This document shows, in pieces, positions 35,830 through 44,775 of a DNA stretch of 64,000 nt. The translations under genes and the position numbers were made by a program. The stretch covers positions 1 through 64,000 of the forward strand of contig JAOISU010000002.1 in NCBI GenBank assembly GCA_028222445.1, written 5' to 3'. Positions within the stretch are counted from its first letter, which is position 1. Each line of letters opens with the position of its first letter. This DNA is from Candidatus Pelagibacter sp. GTDB lineage: Bacteria; Pseudomonadota; Alphaproteobacteria; Pelagibacterales; Pelagibacteraceae. The notes under the pieces were generated by a model, which was given only the letters and a program-made list of their open reading frames with translations, was not told the origin of the DNA and did no database searches.

Positions 35830-37275
35830 ATGTCTAATTATAAAACAGTTTTTTTCACCTTGGGTGTTTTGCAAATTATTCTTGGAATTTCCATGATGAT
35901 ACCAATTCTTGCTCAATTTATTTATTCAGAAATTGACTCCTCATTTATTGGGGGGTCTATAATTTCAATCATATTTGGTATTTTATTTTTTTTATCTAAC
36001 CTTAATCACGATAAAAAACTAAATCTACAACAAGCTTTTTTATTAACTGCTCTTTCTTGGTTGAGTATTGCAATATTTGGTTCTTTGCCTTTTATCTTTT
36101 CTTCTTTAGAGCTTTCAATAACAGACTCATTTTTTGAAAGTATGTCTGGTATCACAACCACCGGATCAACAATTATATCTAATTTGGATGAAGCTCCTAA
36201 ATCAATACTATTGTGGAGAGCCATGCTTCAATGGCTTGGTGGAATTGGTATAATTGTAATGGCAATAACACTAATGCCAATAATGAACGTTGGAGGAATG
36301 CAATTATTTAAAATTTCTAGTAATGACTCATCAGAAAAAATTTTACCAAAATCAAAAGAAATTTCTCTAAGGTTAATTTATGTTTATTTAAGCTTAACTT
36401 TTCTTTGTGCTTTTACTTATTCTATTTTTGGAATGAGTATTTTTGATAGCTTAACTCATTCAATGACAACAATAGCAACTGGTGGCTTTTCAAACTACAA
36501 TGAGTCTATTGGACATTTTAATAGTTTATCAATCGAAATATCATCAATGATTTTTATAATTTTGGGTAGCTTACCTTTTATTGCCTATATAAAGTTTTTA
36601 AATGGTGATAAAAAAATTTTTATTTCTGATGTGCAAATTAGATCATTTTTAAAGATAATTATTTTTTCAATTATTATACTTTTTGTTTACTTACTTTTTC
36701 AAAATAATAATTTTTCTCTAACAAATTTAAGAGTAATCTTTTTTAATGTAATTTCGATTTTAAGTGGCACAGGTTATGTAACTGGAGAGTTTGATGGATG
36801 GGGTAATTTTCCACTAATTTTCTTTTTAACACTGATGTTTATTGGTGGATGTGCTGGTTCTACAGCATGTGGAGTTAAAATTTTTAGAATCCAAATTTTA
36901 TATTTGTTCATAGTTAATCAATTAAAAAAAATTATTTATCCTAAGGGTGTTTTTATAATAAAATATGACAAAAATAATGTTGATGATAAATTTATGGCAT
37001 CCATTATTTCTTTTATATTTCTTTATTTGGTTATATTTTTTTTAATTACAGCTTTTCTATCTTTAAGTGGTTTAGATTTTATTACCTCAATTTCAGGAGC
37101 TGCAACATCAATATCAAATGTTGGTCCTGGATTAGGCTCAATAATTGGCCCAAATGGTAATTTTTCAAGCCTACCTGAAATTTCTAAATGGATTTTAACA
37201 CTTGGAATGATATTAGGTAGATTAGAACTTTTTGCTATACTGGTATTATTTCTACCTTCCTTTTGGAGAAATTAG
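35830..37275 (+). CDS. trkH: Trk-type potassium uptake protein TrkH
   Basis: 481-residue inner-membrane channel subunit with four M1-P-M2 repeats. Pore-loop glycines are visible in GITTTGSTI, TIATGGFSN, GGCAGSTACG and SNVGPGLG, the four K+-filter segments. GGIGIIVMAITLMP is a strong TrkH signature. It needs a cytosolic TrkA regulator, which is not in this window. The N-terminal start with a nearby TTGAAA/TAATGT pair upstream is plausible but weak. Next gene follows by two bases. Confidence 0.95.
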   Translation: MSNYKTVFFTLGVLQIILGISMMIPILAQFIYSEIDSSFIGGSIISIIFGILFFLSNLNHDKKLNLQQAFLLTALSWLSIAIFGSLPFIFSSLELSITDSFFESMSGITTTGSTIISNLDEAPKSILLWRAMLQWLGGIGIIVMAITLMPIMNVGGMQLFKISSNDSSEKILPKSKEISLRLIYVYLSLTFLCAFTYSIFGMSIFDSLTHSMTTIATGGFSNYNESIGHFNSLSIEISSMIFIILGSLPFIAYIKFLNGDKKIFISDVQIRSFLKIIIFSIIILFVYLLFQNNNFSLTNLRVIFFNVISILSGTGYVTGEFDGWGNFPLIFFLTLMFIGGCAGSTACGVKIFRIQILYLFIVNQLKKIIYPKGVFIIKYDKNNVDDKFMASIISFIFLYLVIFFLITAFLSLSGLDFITSISGAATSISNVGPGLGSIIGPNGNFSSLPEISKWILTLGMILGRLELFAILVLFLPSFWRN

Positions 37276-37277
37276 TT

Positions 37278-38654
37278 ATGATTGAAATTAAAAAACAATC
37301 ACTCTCAGAAACATTCTCTATCTATTTTGATAAAAGAATGCTCAGAATATTATTATTAGGTGCAATCTCTGGATTCCCGTGGGTATTAATTGGGAGTAGT
37401 TTAAGTCTGTGGCTTAAAGAAGATGGATTAAGTAGATCAACAATTGGATGGGCTGGTTTAATATTTGCAGTATATGCTTTTAACTATTTGTGGGCTCCTT
37501 TAATTGATAGATTTCAAATACCTATCCTTACAAAAAGAATAGGTCATAGAAGAGCTTGGATAGTCATTATGCAAATTATAATCCTAGCTTGTTTATGCAC
37601 ATGGAGTGTTTTAAACCCAACAGAAAATCTAACTCTATTAATTACTATTGGTTTAATTATTGCCACTGCATCTGCCACTCAAGACATAACTGTAGATGCT
37701 CTAAGAATAGAGCAGATAGGAAAAAATGAGGACAAATCAATGGCTGCGGGCGCAGCAGTCTCTGTTGTTGGTTGGTGGAGCGGTTATAAGTTAGGTGGCG
37801 TGGTTGCACTATTTACAGCTCAATTCTTTGAAAACATTGGTATTTCTAATTATTGGCAAATGACATTTTTAATTCTAGGTATGTTGATTATTCTAATGAA
37901 CATTGGTTTAATGTTTATACATGAGTCAATTTCAACAGAACGAAAATCTAAACAAAAAGAAATTGATTTATTAATACAAAATAAAATTGGTTCAAAAAAT
38001 ATCATTAGTAACTTTATTTCTTGGATAGGAAGCACAATGGCTGGTCCTATAATAAGTTTTTTTAAGAATAATGGATTTTCCATAGCAGTTGGTATTTTAA
38101 GCTTTGTATTTTTATTTAAGATTGGTGAAGCATTTTTGGGGCGAATGTCGATTGTTTTTTATAAAGAAATTGGTTTTTCAAAAGGAGACATTGCAATTTA
38201 CTCAAAAACTCTTGGTTGGATTACTACTGTAGTCTTTACATTGTTGGGTGGTCTTTTTGTAATTCGGTCTGGAGTTCTTAAAGCAATGTTTTTAGCTGGA
38301 ATTTTAATGGCATCAACGAACCTATTATTTACATTACTTGCTTGGAGTGAAAAATCAGAGTTACTCTTTGCTTTTGCAGTAATTTTTGATGATATAGCTG
38401 CAGCATTTGCAACAGTTGCCTTTGTTGCTTTTATTTCTTTATTAGTGGACAGAACCTATACGGCAACACAGTATGCATTGCTTGCCTCAATTGGTACCGC
38501 TGGTAGAACTACACTAGCCTCTTCTTCTGGTGCGTTAGTAGATTGGTTAAATGGAGACTGGGGTATCTTTTTTATATTAACTGCTCTTATGGTTATACCA
38601 TCTTTAATTTGCTTATGGTTAATTAAGAGTAAACTTAAATTAAATGAAAAATAA
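37278..38654 (+). CDS. ampG: AmpG-like MFS permease (muropeptide importer)
   Basis: 458 residues, 12 or more helices. The N-terminal LRILLLGAISGFPWVLIGSSLSLWLKE stretch, DRFQIPILTKRIGHRRAW and TQDITVDALRIE match AmpG and its MFS relatives, which bring anhydro-muropeptides into the cytoplasm. I start at the ATG at 37278, nine bases after GGAG and two bases after the trkH stop; a TTG at 37263 is less likely. The next gene, a cytoplasmic NlpC/P60 peptidase overlapping by 11 bases, strongly supports the muropeptide role. Confidence 0.87.
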   Translation: MIEIKKQSLSETFSIYFDKRMLRILLLGAISGFPWVLIGSSLSLWLKEDGLSRSTIGWAGLIFAVYAFNYLWAPLIDRFQIPILTKRIGHRRAWIVIMQIIILACLCTWSVLNPTENLTLLITIGLIIATASATQDITVDALRIEQIGKNEDKSMAAGAAVSVVGWWSGYKLGGVVALFTAQFFENIGISNYWQMTFLILGMLIILMNIGLMFIHESISTERKSKQKEIDLLIQNKIGSKNIISNFISWIGSTMAGPIISFFKNNGFSIAVGILSFVFLFKIGEAFLGRMSIVFYKEIGFSKGDIAIYSKTLGWITTVVFTLLGGLFVIRSGVLKAMFLAGILMASTNLLFTLLAWSEKSELLFAFAVIFDDIAAAFATVAFVAFISLLVDRTYTATQYALLASIGTAGRTTLASSSGALVDWLNGDWGIFFILTALMVIPSLICLWLIKSKLKLNEK

Positions 38655-39405
38655 TAATCATTTTCTAACTAATTCTTTACTTAACATATATAAAAGGCCT
38701 TCAAAAAAATCATCTATAAGTTCACAAATAATTTTTGGAGAAAAATTTATAATTCTCTCAAAAAATAAAGGGTGGCTTAAAATAAAAACAGCATGTGATA
38801 ATTATAAAGGTTATATCAGGAATCCTCAATTTATAAAAAAGTTTGAACCAACTCATAAAATATTTAAACTTAAAGCAAAAATTTATAAAAAGAATAAAAA
38901 AAATAAATTTAGTCCAACTAAAAATTATTTAACTTTCTCCTCTCAAATTAATATATCAAAAAAGGAAAAATTTTTTGGAGAATATAATAAAAATAAATGG
39001 ATAAAATTAGCTGATACAAAAATTATATCTCATATAGAAAAAAGGTTTGTTAAAATATTTAAAATTTTTTTAAACACTAAATATATTTGGGGAGGAAAAA
39101 GCTATAAAGGTTTAGATTGCTCAGCCTTAGTACAGTTATTCTTTTTATATAATAGAAAATTTTACCCACGAGACACCAAAGATCAAATAAAGTATTTACC
39201 AAAAAAATCTAAAAATCAAAAGTTTAGTAAGGGTACTATTATTTTTTGGAAAGGTCATATCGCTGTATGCATTAGTAAAAAAGAATTAATTCACGCTTAT
39301 GGTCCTGAAAAAAAAGTAATAATCATGCCAATTAATAAAACAATTGAACGAATTAAAAGAACAACAGGTCTTGAGGTTAAAAAATTATCCTCTATAAAAA
39401 TCTAA
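38644..39405 (+). CDS. NlpC/P60 family peptidase with SH3 domains, cytoplasmic
   Basis: 253 residues. N-terminal bacterial SH3 modules (about 8-130) precede an NlpC/P60 domain with Cys159 (GLDCSALVQLF), His205 (KGHIAVC) and His217 (IHAYG) as the catalytic triad. No signal peptide is present, so it should act inside the cell, like the dipeptidyl-peptidase VI group that cuts gamma-D-Glu-diaminopimelate in recycled muropeptides. The overlap with the AmpG-like gene fits. Its TAA interlocks with the tyrA TAG in a shared CTAA. Confidence 0.88.
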   Translation: MKNNNHFLTNSLLNIYKRPSKKSSISSQIIFGEKFIILSKNKGWLKIKTACDNYKGYIRNPQFIKKFEPTHKIFKLKAKIYKKNKKNKFSPTKNYLTFSSQINISKKEKFFGEYNKNKWIKLADTKIISHIEKRFVKIFKIFLNTKYIWGGKSYKGLDCSALVQLFFLYNRKFYPRDTKDQIKYLPKKSKNQKFSKGTIIFWKGHIAVCISKKELIHAYGPEKKVIIMPINKTIERIKRTTGLEVKKLSSIKI

Positions 39406-40298
39406 CTTCTTCCAAAATCAGGTTTATTGATATCTTGTTTTAATCTAATTATTTTTTTTCTAACCTTTTTTGTATCAACTAACTTTTTAATTATAGATTG
39501 ATTATTTTTGGATTGAATATCTTTCTTAAAAGCCTTTAAATTTTTAATGAATAAATCAATAACTTTAGATATATTTTTTTGATTATTGAAAAAAATATCT
39601 CTCCACATAATTTCATTTGAGGCAGCAATTCTTGAAAAGTCCCTTAGACCACCTGCACTAAACTTGATTAATTCATACTTTTGTTTTTTTTCAAAGTCTG
39701 TTGCAGTCTTTACTAAATTATAAGCAATTAAGTGGGGTAAATGACTGGTCATTGAAAAGACAATATCATGTTTTTTTGAATTCATTACGGAAACCTTGGA
39801 TCCAATTTTTGTCCAGAACTTTCTTAGTATTGAAAGATGTTTTTGATTGGTATTAATTTCTTTTATAAGAATACACCATTTGTTTAAAAATAAATCTTTT
39901 TTACCATGTTCTGGACCACTAACTTCTGAACCTGCTATTGGATGACTAGAGGTCCATGAAATTCCTCTCTTTAAATTTTCTTTAATTACATTATGAGATT
40001 TTTCCTTACTTGAACCAATATCTGTAATAATTGTTTTGGGTAGTAAATATTTATTCAATTTTAAAATGATTCTTTTATATTCACTAAGCGGTGTGCAAAC
40101 TATTATCAAATCTATATTTGGTACTATTTTTTTGAAATCAGTTGTTGTAGTACAGGGTAATTTTAGTTTCTTAATTTTTGATAAATTAAATTTTGATTTT
40201 TCATACACAAAGATGTTCTTAGCAACTTTATAATGTGAAATAGCTCTTAATACAGATGAGCCAATTAAACCACAACCTATAATTAAAATATTTTTCAT
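39402..40298 (-). CDS. tyrA: Prephenate/arogenate dehydrogenase
   Basis: 298 residues. NAD(P)-dependent oxidative decarboxylation of prephenate (or arogenate) in tyrosine synthesis. Rossmann loop IIGCGLIGSSVLRAI, then TDIGSSK, HPIAGSEVSGPEH and the helical dimer domain with SHLPHLIAY. No chorismate mutase or ACT domain is fused. I begin at the ATG at 40298, two bases after hisC; a TTG two codons earlier overlaps the hisC stop. Adjacent hisC supplies an aromatic/histidinol-phosphate aminotransferase. Confidence 0.93.
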   Translation of the reverse strand: MKNILIIGCGLIGSSVLRAISHYKVAKNIFVYEKSKFNLSKIKKLKLPCTTTTDFKKIVPNIDLIIVCTPLSEYKRIILKLNKYLLPKTIITDIGSSKEKSHNVIKENLKRGISWTSSHPIAGSEVSGPEHGKKDLFLNKWCILIKEINTNQKHLSILRKFWTKIGSKVSVMNSKKHDIVFSMTSHLPHLIAYNLVKTATDFEKKQKYELIKFSAGGLRDFSRIAASNEIMWRDIFFNNQKNISKVIDLFIKNLKAFKKDIQSKNNQSIIKKLVDTKKVRKKIIRLKQDINKPDFGRS

Positions 40299-40300
40299 AA

Positions 40301-41383
40301 TCAATTAAATATATCTGTAATTGCTTTTAAAAATTTTTCATTTTTTACTTTTGAACCAATAGTTAATCTTAATTTATTTTTTATATTATAGCCATCCTCA
40401 GTCGATCGTAATATAATTCCTTTTGATTGTAGTTTATTAAAAACAAAGTTTGCTGAATATTTACATTTATCAAAACTTAGTAATAAAAAGTTAGCCGTAA
40501 CTTCATTGGAAAAAATCTTCCAATTTTCTAAAAATTTCTTAATCTTATTTGCATAGAAGATGTTGTGTTTAACAGATCGATTAATAAAACTATTATCTTT
40601 TAAAGCTTCTATTGCAGCATTCTGTGCAATTTGATTAACATTAAATGGAGGTCTTATTAAATTCATTGCACGAATTATTTTTTTATTTGCATGCCCCCAA
40701 CCTACTCTCAATGAAGCTAATCCGTAAATTTTTGAAAATGTTCTTATAACAACAACATTGTTGGTATTCTTAAATAGGTCTAAGCTTGGTTTATAATCTT
40801 TATTTTTCATATATTCGAAATAAGCATCATCTAAAACTAGCAAAATATTCTTATTTAATTTTTTTCTTAATTCTATTAATTCTCTTTTACTTAAATAGGT
40901 TCCAGTTGGGTTATTTGGGTTTGCAATAAATACTAATTTAGTTTTTTTAGTTACTTTTTTAATTATTTCATCAACCGAAACTCTAAAATTTTTTTCTTTA
41001 GAAAAAACTACTTTTGCTCCTACGATTTGAGCATAAATTCTGTACATTAAAAAACTATATTGTGGAACAATCACCTCATCCAACGGTTTCAGATATAATT
41101 GACAAATCATTTGAATGATTTCATCTGAGCCTGCGCCACATATTATTTGATCTAAATTGCACTTATATTTTTTTGCAATCTCCTTTCTTAAATTTGTAGC
41201 TTTACCATCTGGGTACTTCGAAATTAACAAGCTTTTATCTTTCAATATTTTTGATACTCTTGGGCTTACCCCGAGTGCAGACTCATTTGCTGATAGTTTT
41301 ATTGGGTTTGAAATTTTACTTATATTTGACCTACCAGGCTTATAAGCTTCTATTTTAAATATTTTAAATTTTGGAATTGTCAT
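40301..41383 (-). CDS. hisC: Histidinol-phosphate / aromatic aminotransferase
   Basis: 360 residues, PLP fold type I. NPNNPTG, the LDDAYFEY aspartate-tyrosine and the PLP lysine in RTFSKIYGLASLRVGW are clear. In alphaproteobacteria the copy beside tyrA often serves aromatic amino acids as well as histidine; both roles are possible and no second copy is visible here. It starts 189 bases from the divergent metX, the largest gap in the window, holding the metX control region and presumably this gene's promoter. Confidence 0.92.
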   Translation of the reverse strand: MTIPKFKIFKIEAYKPGRSNISKISNPIKLSANESALGVSPRVSKILKDKSLLISKYPDGKATNLRKEIAKKYKCNLDQIICGAGSDEIIQMICQLYLKPLDEVIVPQYSFLMYRIYAQIVGAKVVFSKEKNFRVSVDEIIKKVTKKTKLVFIANPNNPTGTYLSKRELIELRKKLNKNILLVLDDAYFEYMKNKDYKPSLDLFKNTNNVVVIRTFSKIYGLASLRVGWGHANKKIIRAMNLIRPPFNVNQIAQNAAIEALKDNSFINRSVKHNIFYANKIKKFLENWKIFSNEVTANFLLLSFDKCKYSANFVFNKLQSKGIILRSTEDGYNIKNKLRLTIGSKVKNEKFLKAITDIFN

Positions 41384-41453
41384 TTTATAATTTTATTCAC
41401 TTTATAAATAAAATACTAACTTTTCATATAGAATAAGTCATTTTTAAAAAAAA

Positions 41454-41482
41454 TTGACATAAGAAATACTATCTAGTACAAA
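41454..41482 (+). promoter_or_regulatory. Sigma70-type promoter of metX
   Basis: A perfect TTGACA (41454-41459) is 17 bases from TACAAA (41477-41482), a four-of-six -10. Transcription would begin at about 41488-41489, the first base of the riboswitch stem. The upstream part of this 189-base gap (41384-41453) is plain AT-rich DNA that should hold the hisC promoter. Confidence 0.65.
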
Positions 41483-41485
41483 AAA

Positions 41486-41543
41486 TATGCGCTGATTTAA
41501 CTGAATTGCGAGCGCTTAAAAAAACCGCTAAATAAGTTTTTTT
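41486..41543 (+). promoter_or_regulatory. SAM-II riboswitch
   Basis: H-type pseudoknot. Stem P1 pairs GCGCT (41489-41493) with AGCGC (41511-41515) around the conserved GATTTAACTG loop; P2 pairs GCG (41508-41510) with CGC (41526-41528) plus T41506-A41530, followed by the conserved CTAAA. This closely matches the crystallised marine SAM-II aptamer as I remember it. A competing hairpin (41518-41525 with 41536-41543, A7C/GT7) overlaps the P2 strand and could be the expression switch. High SAM should repress metX-metW. Confidence 0.92.
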
Positions 41544-41572
41544 GTCTCCCAATTCAAATTTAGCTAATATTT

Positions 41573-42691
41573 ATGATTAAAGATTTAGGTATAAAAAAAC
41601 TTATAATTGATAAACCATTAAAATTGGACTGTGGTCAAACTATAAATAATTATTCTTTGGCCTATGAAACCTATGGTTCCTTAAATGAAAAAAAAGATAA
41701 TGCTATACTTGTGTTTCACGCATTGACAGGTGATCAATTTGTAACAGGAATTAATCCAATTACAAAAAAAGAAGGTTGGTGGTCGTATGCTGTTGGCCCT
41801 GGTAAAGCTATTGATACGAATCAATTTTTTGTAATTTGTGCAAATGTTATTGGTGGCTGCATGGGCTCAATTGGTCCTAATGAAATTAATTCCGAAACAA
41901 ATAAAAAATATGGAACTAGCTTTCCTGTTATAACTATTAACGACATGGTTAATGCACAATTTAACTTGTTAAATTTCTTTAATATTGAAAAATTATTTGC
42001 TGTTATTGGTGGATCTATGGGGGGAATGCAGACACTACAGTTCGTTAGTAATTTTCCTGAAAAAGCAAAAGTAGCAATACCAATTGCTTGCACTGCAAGT
42101 CATTCAGCACAAAATATAGCTTTCAATGAACTTGGCAGACAATCAATTATGGCAGATTCTAACTGGGACAATGGAGACTATTCTAATAAAGATAAAAGTC
42201 CTGATAAAGGATTGTCAGTAGCTCGAATGGCTGCACATATTACCTATCTATCAAAAAATGGGCTTCAGGAAAAATTTGGAAGAAAGCTTCAAGAAAGAGA
42301 TGATTTAAAATTTGGTTTTGATGCTGATTTTCAAATTGAAAGTTATTTAAGATACCAAGGATCTGTATTCGTTGATAGATTTGATGCAAATAGCTATCTA
42401 TATATAACAAGAGCAATGGACTATTTTGATCTTATCAAAGAGCATAATGGAAATTTATCTAAAGCATTTGAAAATACTAAAACAAAATTTCTTGTTATAT
42501 CCTTCACTTCCGATTGGCTTTATCCCACTTCTGAAAATAAAGAAATTGTTATTGCATTGAATGCTATAGGTGCTGACGTTGGATTTGTTGAGATTGAGTC
42601 TGATAAAGGTCACGATTCATTTTTATTAAAAGTCCCTAAATTTTTAAATACCTTAGGTGATTATATTAAAACAGCATATTCTAAGAGCTAA
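41573..42691 (+). CDS. metX: Homoserine O-acetyltransferase
   Basis: 372 residues, alpha/beta-hydrolase fold. Activates homoserine with acetyl-CoA (some members use succinyl-CoA), the first committed step of methionine synthesis. The nucleophile is Ser148 in GGSMGG, with the acid/base pair in TSDWLYPT and KGHDSFLL; ALTGD and CANVIGGCMGS are typical. The SAM-II riboswitch upstream and metW two bases downstream confirm the assignment. The ATG lacks a clear ribosome site, in keeping with a riboswitch-shaped leader. Confidence 0.96.
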   Translation: MIKDLGIKKLIIDKPLKLDCGQTINNYSLAYETYGSLNEKKDNAILVFHALTGDQFVTGINPITKKEGWWSYAVGPGKAIDTNQFFVICANVIGGCMGSIGPNEINSETNKKYGTSFPVITINDMVNAQFNLLNFFNIEKLFAVIGGSMGGMQTLQFVSNFPEKAKVAIPIACTASHSAQNIAFNELGRQSIMADSNWDNGDYSNKDKSPDKGLSVARMAAHITYLSKNGLQEKFGRKLQERDDLKFGFDADFQIESYLRYQGSVFVDRFDANSYLYITRAMDYFDLIKEHNGNLSKAFENTKTKFLVISFTSDWLYPTSENKEIVIALNAIGADVGFVEIESDKGHDSFLLKVPKFLNTLGDYIKTAYSKS

Positions 42692-42693
42692 AT

Positions 42694-43290
42694 ATGAAAC
42701 AAGAGTTTAAAATAATATCAAATCTAATTAATAAGAATACTAGAGTTCTGGATGTGGGATGTGGCGATGGTACACTAATGGAATATCTGAAAAACAGTAG
42801 GAAAATAGATATTAGAGGAATAGAAATTTCAAAAAATAATGTTCAAAAATGTTTATCAAAAGGATTAACAGTTATAGAGGGGGACGCAGAGAAAGATCTC
42901 TTGCAATTTCCAGATGGTTCTTTTGATTTTGTTATTTTAAGTCAAACATTACAGGCATTTCTCACTCCTGAAATTGTTATAAAAGAATTATTACGTGTTG
43001 GGAAAAAAGCTGTAGTTACTATACCTAATTTTGGTTTTTGGAAAGTCAGACTTCACTTATTGCTTAAAGGAACAATGCCAATTACAAAAAACCTACCTGA
43101 CGAATGGTATAATACTCCTAATTTACATATGTGCACATTGAAAGATTTTTATAATTTTTGTGAAAATCGAAATATAAAACTAGATCAATCAATAGCTTTA
43201 AAAAATGAAAAAATATCAACTATAAATAAATTAAATCTAAATATAAAAAACTTATCAGCAGAATTAGGTATTTTTTTAATTGAAAGATAA
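42694..43290 (+). CDS. metW: Methionine biosynthesis protein MetW
   Basis: 198 residues, class I methyltransferase-like fold. VLDVGCGDGTLMEYL, DFVILSQTLQ and PNFGFWKVRLHLLLKGTMP are characteristic. MetW partners with MetX and is thought to raise its activity; no methylation reaction is established. It is two bases from metX, the standard alphaproteobacterial pairing, and abuts gloB, so all three are under the SAM-II riboswitch. Confidence 0.94.
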   Translation: MKQEFKIISNLINKNTRVLDVGCGDGTLMEYLKNSRKIDIRGIEISKNNVQKCLSKGLTVIEGDAEKDLLQFPDGSFDFVILSQTLQAFLTPEIVIKELLRVGKKAVVTIPNFGFWKVRLHLLLKGTMPITKNLPDEWYNTPNLHMCTLKDFYNFCENRNIKLDQSIALKNEKISTINKLNLNIKNLSAELGIFLIER

Positions 43291-44010
43291 ATGAAAATTC
43301 AAATAATACCCTGTTTACATGATAATTATTCTTATCTTGTTATTGATGAAAAATATAACATAGCTTGTGCTATTGATCCCAGTGAAGCAAAACCTATAAT
43401 TAAATACTTAGAGAAAAAAAATATTAATTTAAAATATATACTCAATACTCACCATCATTATGATCATGTGGGTGGCAATCAAGAGTTAAAAAAAAAATAT
43501 AATGCTCGTGTTATTGGATACAGGGGGGATAAAGATAGAATTCCAGAAATAGATACTCTTGTTGATGATCAAGAAATATGGAAACAGGAAAGTTTTGAGG
43601 CCAAAATAATTCATATACCAGGTCATACTCTTGGACACATATGTTTTTATTTTTTCAATGAGGAGGCTGCTTTTACTGGAGACACTCTTTTTTCTTTAGG
43701 GTGTGGAAAAATTTTTGAAGGAAGTTATGAACAAATGTTTAATTCTTTAATGAAAATTAAAACACTTCCATTAAAAACTAAAATTTACTGTGGACATGAG
43801 TATACTAAACAAAATGCTAAATTTTGTATAACTCATGACAAAAATAATGAAAATCTTAAAAATAAAATAAAAATTATAGATAAAAAATTAGAAAATAATT
43901 TACCCACTATTCCATCTACAATTAGAGAAGAGCTAGATTGTAATATTTTTCTTAGATCTAATAAAGTTGAAACGTTCTCAAAATTGAGAGATTTAAAGGA
44001 CAATTTCTAA
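43291..44010 (+). CDS. gloB: Hydroxyacylglutathione hydrolase (glyoxalase II)
   Basis: 239 residues, metallo-beta-lactamase fold. THHHYDHVGG carries the metal-binding histidines, HTLGHICF the substrate-side ligand, FTGDTLFSLGCGKIFEG the bridging aspartate and YCGHEYT the last histidine. It frees D-lactate from S-lactoylglutathione during methylglyoxal detoxification. It begins on the base after the metW stop, so its expression probably follows the methionine operon. Confidence 0.94.
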   Translation: MKIQIIPCLHDNYSYLVIDEKYNIACAIDPSEAKPIIKYLEKKNINLKYILNTHHHYDHVGGNQELKKKYNARVIGYRGDKDRIPEIDTLVDDQEIWKQESFEAKIIHIPGHTLGHICFYFFNEEAAFTGDTLFSLGCGKIFEGSYEQMFNSLMKIKTLPLKTKIYCGHEYTKQNAKFCITHDKNNENLKNKIKIIDKKLENNLPTIPSTIREELDCNIFLRSNKVETFSKLRDLKDNF

Positions 44011-44021
44011 CTTATTCACTC

Positions 44022-44049
44022 TTGACTATGATTTGCGCGAGACTATATT
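44022..44049 (+). promoter_or_regulatory. Sigma70-type promoter of the rplU operon
   Basis: TTGACT (44022-44027) and TATATT (44044-44049) are 16 bases apart, placing transcription start near 44056 and leaving a leader of about 19 bases before the rplU ATG. It begins 12 bases after the gloB stop. Confidence 0.7.
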
Positions 44050-44074
44050 GCTCATTATAAAAAAAGATAAAACA

Positions 44075-44479
44075 ATGTCATACGCTATAATACAAACAGG
44101 TGGAAAGCAGTACAAAGTTAAAGCTGGTGAGATACTTAAAATCGAAAGATTAGAGGACTCAAAGCCCGAGACTAAAATTGAATTTAAAGAAATCTTAGCT
44201 TACGGTGACGATAAAACTATTGAAGTTGGTTCTCCTGTAGTAGAAGGAGCAAAAGTTGAGGCTGACCTTGTTGAAAATGGTAAAAATAGAACTGTTTTAA
44301 TCTTTAAGAAAAGAAGAAGACAAAATTCAAGAAGAAAAAATGGACATAGACAACAGTTTTCATTAATTAGAATTAGCAAAATTTTTTCAAAAGATGGTAA
44401 AGTTTTATCTGAAGCAGGAAAAATGATAAAACCAACTAAAAAAGTTGAAAAAGTAGAAGCAGAAGTAGCAAGTAAATAA
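44075..44479 (+). CDS. rplU: 50S ribosomal protein L21
   Basis: 134 residues from the ATG at 44075. SYAIIQTGGKQYKVKAGE is the conserved L21 start, with KKRRRQNSRRKNGHRQ as the rRNA-binding basic loop. The frame is open 14 codons further up, but that stretch holds the promoter. A C-terminal Lys/Glu/Val-rich tail of about 30 residues exceeds E. coli L21 (103). It leads a nine-gene unit running to rppH. Confidence 0.96.
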   Translation: MSYAIIQTGGKQYKVKAGEILKIERLEDSKPETKIEFKEILAYGDDKTIEVGSPVVEGAKVEADLVENGKNRTVLIFKKRRRQNSRRKNGHRQQFSLIRISKIFSKDGKVLSEAGKMIKPTKKVEKVEAEVASK

Positions 44480-44491
44480 ATTAGGTAAATT

Positions 44492-44746
44492 ATGGCAACA
44501 AAAAAAGCAGGTGGATCATCAAGAAACGGACGAGACAGTGCTGGTAGAAGACTGGGCGTTAAAAAATACGGTGGTGAAGTAGTAATTCCTGGAAACATAA
44601 TAGTAAGACAAAGAGGAACAAAAATTTTTCCTGGCGAAAATGTAGGTATGGGTAAAGATCATTCTATTTTTTCTGTTGTTGAAGGTAAAGTTGTTTTTAA
44701 AAAAGGTAAATCAGACAGAACATTCGTTTCAGTAAAACCCAATTAG
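44492..44746 (+). CDS. rpmA: 50S ribosomal protein L27
   Basis: 84 residues. [18 protein letters not shown] is the classical L27 N-terminus that reaches the peptidyl-transferase centre, with no cleavable extension. [16 protein letters not shown] closes the fold. It follows rplU by 12 bases, and a 7-pair hairpin lies between its stop and obgE. Confidence 0.97.
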   Translation: MATKKAGGSSRNGRDSAGRRLGVKKYGGEVVIPGNIIVRQRGTKIFPGENVGMGKDHSIFSVVEGKVVFKKGKSDRTFVSVKPN

Positions 44747-44749
44747 TAG

Positions 44750-44773
44750 TACAACTAAAAACTGAGAGTTGTA
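44750..44773 (+). other. Hairpin between rpmA and obgE
   Basis: TACAACT (44750-44756) pairs with AGTTGTA (44767-44773) around a ten-base loop, ending two bases before the obgE ATG. There is no T-run, so it may tune obgE translation or mark an RNA processing site rather than stop transcription. Confidence 0.4.
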
Positions 44774-44775
44774 TT

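Noticed and set aside
41384..41453. tRNA or small RNA gene in the largest gap
   Set aside because: No cloverleaf, no GC-rich stem; apart from the riboswitch and promoters the gap is plain AT-rich DNA. No other gap is long enough to hide an RNA gene with visible structure.
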